DNA from: Actinomycetota bacterium | Lineage (GTDB): Bacteria; Actinomycetota; Acidimicrobiia; Acidimicrobiales; Iamiaceae | Assembly: GCA_017882935.1 (NCBI GenBank) | Contig: JADGOP010000117.1 | Span: 1 to 7,195, forward strand | DNA length: 7,195 nt | Direction of reading: 5' to 3' | In this document: piece by piece, positions 5,246-7,195 of the stretch | How positions within the stretch are numbered: the first letter of the stretch is position 1 | How the letters are laid out: the number at the start of each line of letters is the position of its first letter | Translations under genes and position numbers: made by a program | Notes under the pieces: model-generated | Told to the model about the DNA's origin: nothing | The model's database searches: none | The model's input: the letters and a program-made list of their open reading frames with translations, nothing else

Positions 5246-6202
5246 TCAGGGGGCCAGGTCGCGGATGGCCTGGCGCTGGTCGTAGCCGAAGGGCAGCAGG
5301 GCCAGGGCCGGACAGGTGATGCCGTTGTCGATGTAGCGCTGGATGTGCTCGCGACAGGCCTCGGGCGAGCCGTGCACGATGAGCTCGTCGACGATCTCGT
5401 CGGGAATGGCAGCCAGCGCCGCCTTGCGGTCACCCGCGGCCCAAAGGTCCCACATCGGCTGCAGCCGCTCGCCGCGCCCCACCCAGCGGTGGAACTCGGC
5501 GTAGACGGGGACGTTGAGGTAGGCGGCGATGGCGAAGCGGCCCATGGCGCGCACCGCGTCGGTGTCGGTGGTGGGCGCCACGAAGATGCGGGCCACCACC
5601 TCCTTGTCGGGACCACCGGCATGCACGTGGGGCACCACCTGGGTCACGTCGTCGGCCGAGAGCCAGTTGACGATGGCGCCGTCGCCCTCGCGGCCGGCAA
5701 GCCGGAGCATCCCCTCGCGCAGTGCGGCGATGAGGATTCGGGGCTGCTGCTCGGGCACGATGCCGCACTTGAAGCCGTTCACCGAGAACGTCTCGTACTC
5801 CTCACGGACCTTCTCGCCGGTCAGCGCGGTGCGCAGGAAGCGGACGGTGTCGCGCACCTTCTTGTAGGGCTCCTCGAACGGGATGTCGTTCCACTTCTCG
5901 ACGATGACGTTCGACGAGGTGCCGATGCCGAAGGCGAGCCGTCCGGGCGCGGCGTCGGCGAGCGACGCCACGCACTGGGCGAGCGTGGCCGGACCACGCG
6001 TGTAGGCGGGCACGATGGCGCTCCCGAGCCGCAGCGTGGGCGCCCACACCGAGGCCAGCACCAGCGGGGTGCAGCCGTCGGCGCCGTTGGCCTCGCTCGA
6101 CCACACGTCGGTGTACCCGAGCGACTCGAGCTCCTCGACCCACTCGCGTTGGGCGTGCAGCGGCACGTTGTCGAACGGGATGGTCATGCCGTAGCGCTGC
6201 AC
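5246..6202 (-). CDS. LLM-class (luciferase-like) F420-dependent oxidoreductase, second copy type
   Basis: This 318-residue product is a second luciferase-like TIM-barrel oxidoreductase, probably F420-dependent by family. Landmarks are the first strand QRYGMTIPFD (2-11), LGYTDVWSSEANG (28-40), LGSAIVPAYTRGPATLAQCV (59-78), the cofactor-loop motif GIGTSSN (92-98) and LAGREGDGAIVNWL (168-181). The GTG at 6202 is preferred over ATG 6187: GGAGG lies 5 nt before it, and starting at the ATG would remove part of the first barrel strand. It shares motif order with the oxidoreductase at 251-1273, but the pair differ at most positions, so they are old paralogues rather than a recent duplication. It follows the thioesterase by 61 bp on the same strand, with no TAnnnT hexamer in the gap, so the two are probably one operon. 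Substrate is unknown. Confidence 0.9.
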   Translation of the reverse strand: MQRYGMTIPFDNVPLHAQREWVEELESLGYTDVWSSEANGADGCTPLVLASVWAPTLRLGSAIVPAYTRGPATLAQCVASLADAAPGRLAFGIGTSSNVIVEKWNDIPFEEPYKKVRDTVRFLRTALTGEKVREEYETFSVNGFKCGIVPEQQPRILIAALREGMLRLAGREGDGAIVNWLSADDVTQVVPHVHAGGPDKEVVARIFVAPTTDTDAVRAMGRFAIAAYLNVPVYAEFHRWVGRGERLQPMWDLWAAGDRKAALAAIPDEIVDELIVHGSPEACREHIQRYIDNGITCPALALLPFGYDQRQAIRDLAP

Positions 6203-6207
6203 GGGAG

Positions 6208-6212
6208 CCTCC
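6208..6212 (-). promoter_or_regulatory. Ribosome binding site GGAGG deciding a GTG start
   Basis: On the minus strand GGAGG ends 5 nt before GTG 6202, but is 20 nt from the alternative ATG at 6187. It therefore supports the GTG start of the leftward oxidoreductase. Confidence 0.6.
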
Positions 6213-6263
6213 GGGTGCGGTGAGGGGACGGGATGTGGTCGGCGGTGCGGCCGCCGCAGGTTG

Positions 6264-7106
6264 TCACGTCGGGGCGTCGGCCGCTGCGGGCGGCGGGGTC
6301 CCCACGGGGAACTCGTCGAAGGTGCGCACGATGGTGGACTGGCTGGCCGTCGCCAGGAGCTCGCCGGTCTCGGACCAGAGCAGCACCGCGCCGTTGCCGA
6401 AGCCGTTGGCCACGGCGTGGATGCGGATGTCGAGCAGCACCCACTCGGTGGGGACGAGGCGGGCCACACGGAGGGTGTTGTCGAGGCTGTTGCCGCCGCC
6501 CACGCGGCCGAGCGCCTGCGACAGCCCGAAGGGGACGTAGTCGCCGAGGATCGCGAGCGTGGCCGCCGACACCTCGAGCAGGTCGGGGATGCGCGCCCAC
6601 AGCGCGCTGCGACCGGTGCCGGGGGCGCCGTCGAGCTCGCTCCAGTCGCGGGCGTCGGCCAGCCGGACCTCGAGGCGGGTCATGATCGAGTCCTCGCCCG
6701 GGAGCCGCAACGAGCGCCCGGGGCACTCGTCGGGGCCCGGCACGTCGGGAGGCGAGGCCCAGGCACCGGAGGCGTCGATGTCGCGGTGGCCGAGCGCGGC
6801 GTTGACGGTGAGGATCTCGCGGTCGGCGACATGGCCCACGGCCCGCGCCTGCGTGATGTGGTGGCCCTCCACCGCGATCGTCACGTCGATGTCGAGCACC
6901 GACGGCGGTTGGGCGTAGGAGAGGTACTGCGCGGTGGCCCACACGACGGGGCGCCCGGTGGTGCGCTCGAGGGCCTCGATGGCCGCCCCGAGCCCGCAGC
7001 CGCCGAACAGGAAGCCGTGCCCGGTGCAGATGCCGGGCACCACCGGCAGGAACCAGCGGTGGGGGTTGTGCGTCGGTTGGAGGCCCAGGAACTCGCGCGC
7101 GTCCAC
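6264..7106 (-). CDS. TesB-like acyl-CoA thioesterase (double hot-dog fold)
   Basis: The 280-residue protein resembles acyl-CoA thioesterase II (TesB) relatives, which hydrolyse acyl-CoA to free acid and CoA and consist of two hot-dog domains in tandem. The N-terminal domain shows FLFGGCGLGAAIEALERTTG (32-51) and VVWATAQYLSYAQPP (54-68). The C-terminal domain shows LGDYVPFGL (187-195), GNSLDNTLRV (205-214) and ELLATASQSTIVR (249-261). Asp209 and Gln256 align by eye with the catalytic Asp204 and Gln278 of E. coli TesB. The position of Thr228 seems to hold His230 instead. The start is GTG 7106, which follows TAGTGT by six bases and has no Shine-Dalgarno, suggesting a leaderless mRNA. The Pro/Ala-rich last 15 residues are variable. 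It is the first gene of a likely two-gene operon with the F420-type oxidoreductase, so the two may act on one acyl-CoA pathway. Chain-length preference cannot be told. Confidence 0.85.
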   Translation of the reverse strand: MDAREFLGLQPTHNPHRWFLPVVPGICTGHGFLFGGCGLGAAIEALERTTGRPVVWATAQYLSYAQPPSVLDIDVTIAVEGHHITQARAVGHVADREILTVNAALGHRDIDASGAWASPPDVPGPDECPGRSLRLPGEDSIMTRLEVRLADARDWSELDGAPGTGRSALWARIPDLLEVSAATLAILGDYVPFGLSQALGRVGGGNSLDNTLRVARLVPTEWVLLDIRIHAVANGFGNGAVLLWSETGELLATASQSTIVRTFDEFPVGTPPPAAADAPT

Positions 7107-7112
7107 GGCCGC

Positions 7113-7118
7113 ACACTA
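7113..7118 (-). promoter_or_regulatory. TAGTGT putative -10 element of the thioesterase operon
   Basis: On the minus strand TAGTGT is followed by six bases (GCGGCC) and then the GTG start at 7106. This is the same spacing as at the SDR gene, and fits leaderless transcription. No Shine-Dalgarno sequence is present. Confidence 0.45.
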
Positions 7119-7158
7119 CGAGGCGGCGCCGGGCGCGCCCTCGTCCGCGTCCCACCGG

Positions 7159-7164
7159 TAGTGT
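7159..7164 (+). promoter_or_regulatory. TAGTGT putative -10 element of the right-edge gene
   Basis: CGGTAGTGTCC lies eight bases before the ATG at 7173. It faces away from the matching minus-strand hexamer at 7113-7118, making the 66-bp gap a compact divergent promoter region. No Shine-Dalgarno is seen before the ATG, consistent with a leaderless start. Confidence 0.4.
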
Positions 7165-7172
7165 CCGGCGCC

Positions 7173-7195
7173 ATGACTGACGCACCGTGGTTGGG
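7173..7195 (+). CDS. Start of an unrecognised rightward gene (partial)
   Basis: ATG 7173 opens a frame reading MTDAPWL before the window ends. The call rests on the TAGTGT hexamer eight bases upstream and on the head-to-head arrangement with the thioesterase gene. Seven residues give no clue to function. Confidence 0.45.

Noticed and set aside
5237..6223. 328-residue plus-strand open frame opposite the second oxidoreductase
   Set aside because: The composition is dominated by Gly, Val, His and Arg without motifs, and it is a shadow of the F420-type oxidoreductase on the other strand.
6241..6255. GGCGG/CCGCC inverted repeat between thioesterase and oxidoreductase as a terminator
   Set aside because: It is only five pairs, in sequence where such repeats are expected by chance, and the two genes are close enough to be one operon.

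Overview
The window is very GC-rich, with C or G at almost every third codon position, GTG starts and two F420-type luciferase-like oxidoreductases. This points to a high-GC actinomycete. The overall flavour (paired LLM F420 oxidoreductases, a TesB-like thioesterase with the PTHNPHRW start, leaderless promoters) suggests Acidimicrobiia or a relative, but no marker gene confirms this. No RNA gene, insertion sequence, CRISPR array or phage gene is visible.

Layout, left to right. Positions 1-81 hold the first 27 codons of a leftward gene that runs off the window. A divergent control region of about 170 bp follows, ending in a perfect small palindrome (GGGTAATACCC) just before a rightward F420-type oxidoreductase gene (251-1273). 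That gene is followed by a run of six C-blocks (G-quadruplex potential on the minus strand) and a long hairpin. A rightward cluster then runs from 1425: an SDR dehydrogenase, an overlapping 109-residue protein with a predicted small beta domain and a C-terminal QLDLF sequence, and a 361-residue fusion of a SAM methyltransferase with a Mug/TDG-type uracil/mismatch DNA glycosylase. A carotenoid-cleavage-oxygenase-type gene (3715-5130) follows, with its own putative promoter and a strong ribosome binding site. It converges on a leftward pair, a TesB-like acyl-CoA thioesterase (7106-6264) and a second F420-type oxidoreductase (6202-5246); the gap between them is full of inverted repeats. At the right edge a rightward gene begins at 7173, divergent from the thioesterase.

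Two themes are mixed. The SDR, the two LLM oxidoreductases, the carotenoid-cleavage-type oxygenase and the acyl-CoA thioesterase fit oxidation and turnover of hydrophobic substrates (lipids, terpenoids or apocarotenoids), although no substrate can be read from sequence. Inside this sits a possible DNA-repair pair: the glycosylase fusion, directly preceded by a small protein whose C-terminus matches the bacterial sliding-clamp-binding consensus QL[S/D]LF. This pair is the best candidate for something undescribed.

Four or five transcription-unit starts carry a TAGYGT (or TAATAC) hexamer, usually 6-9 nt before the start codon. This fits -10 elements driving leaderless mRNAs; the oxygenase gene is the leadered exception.
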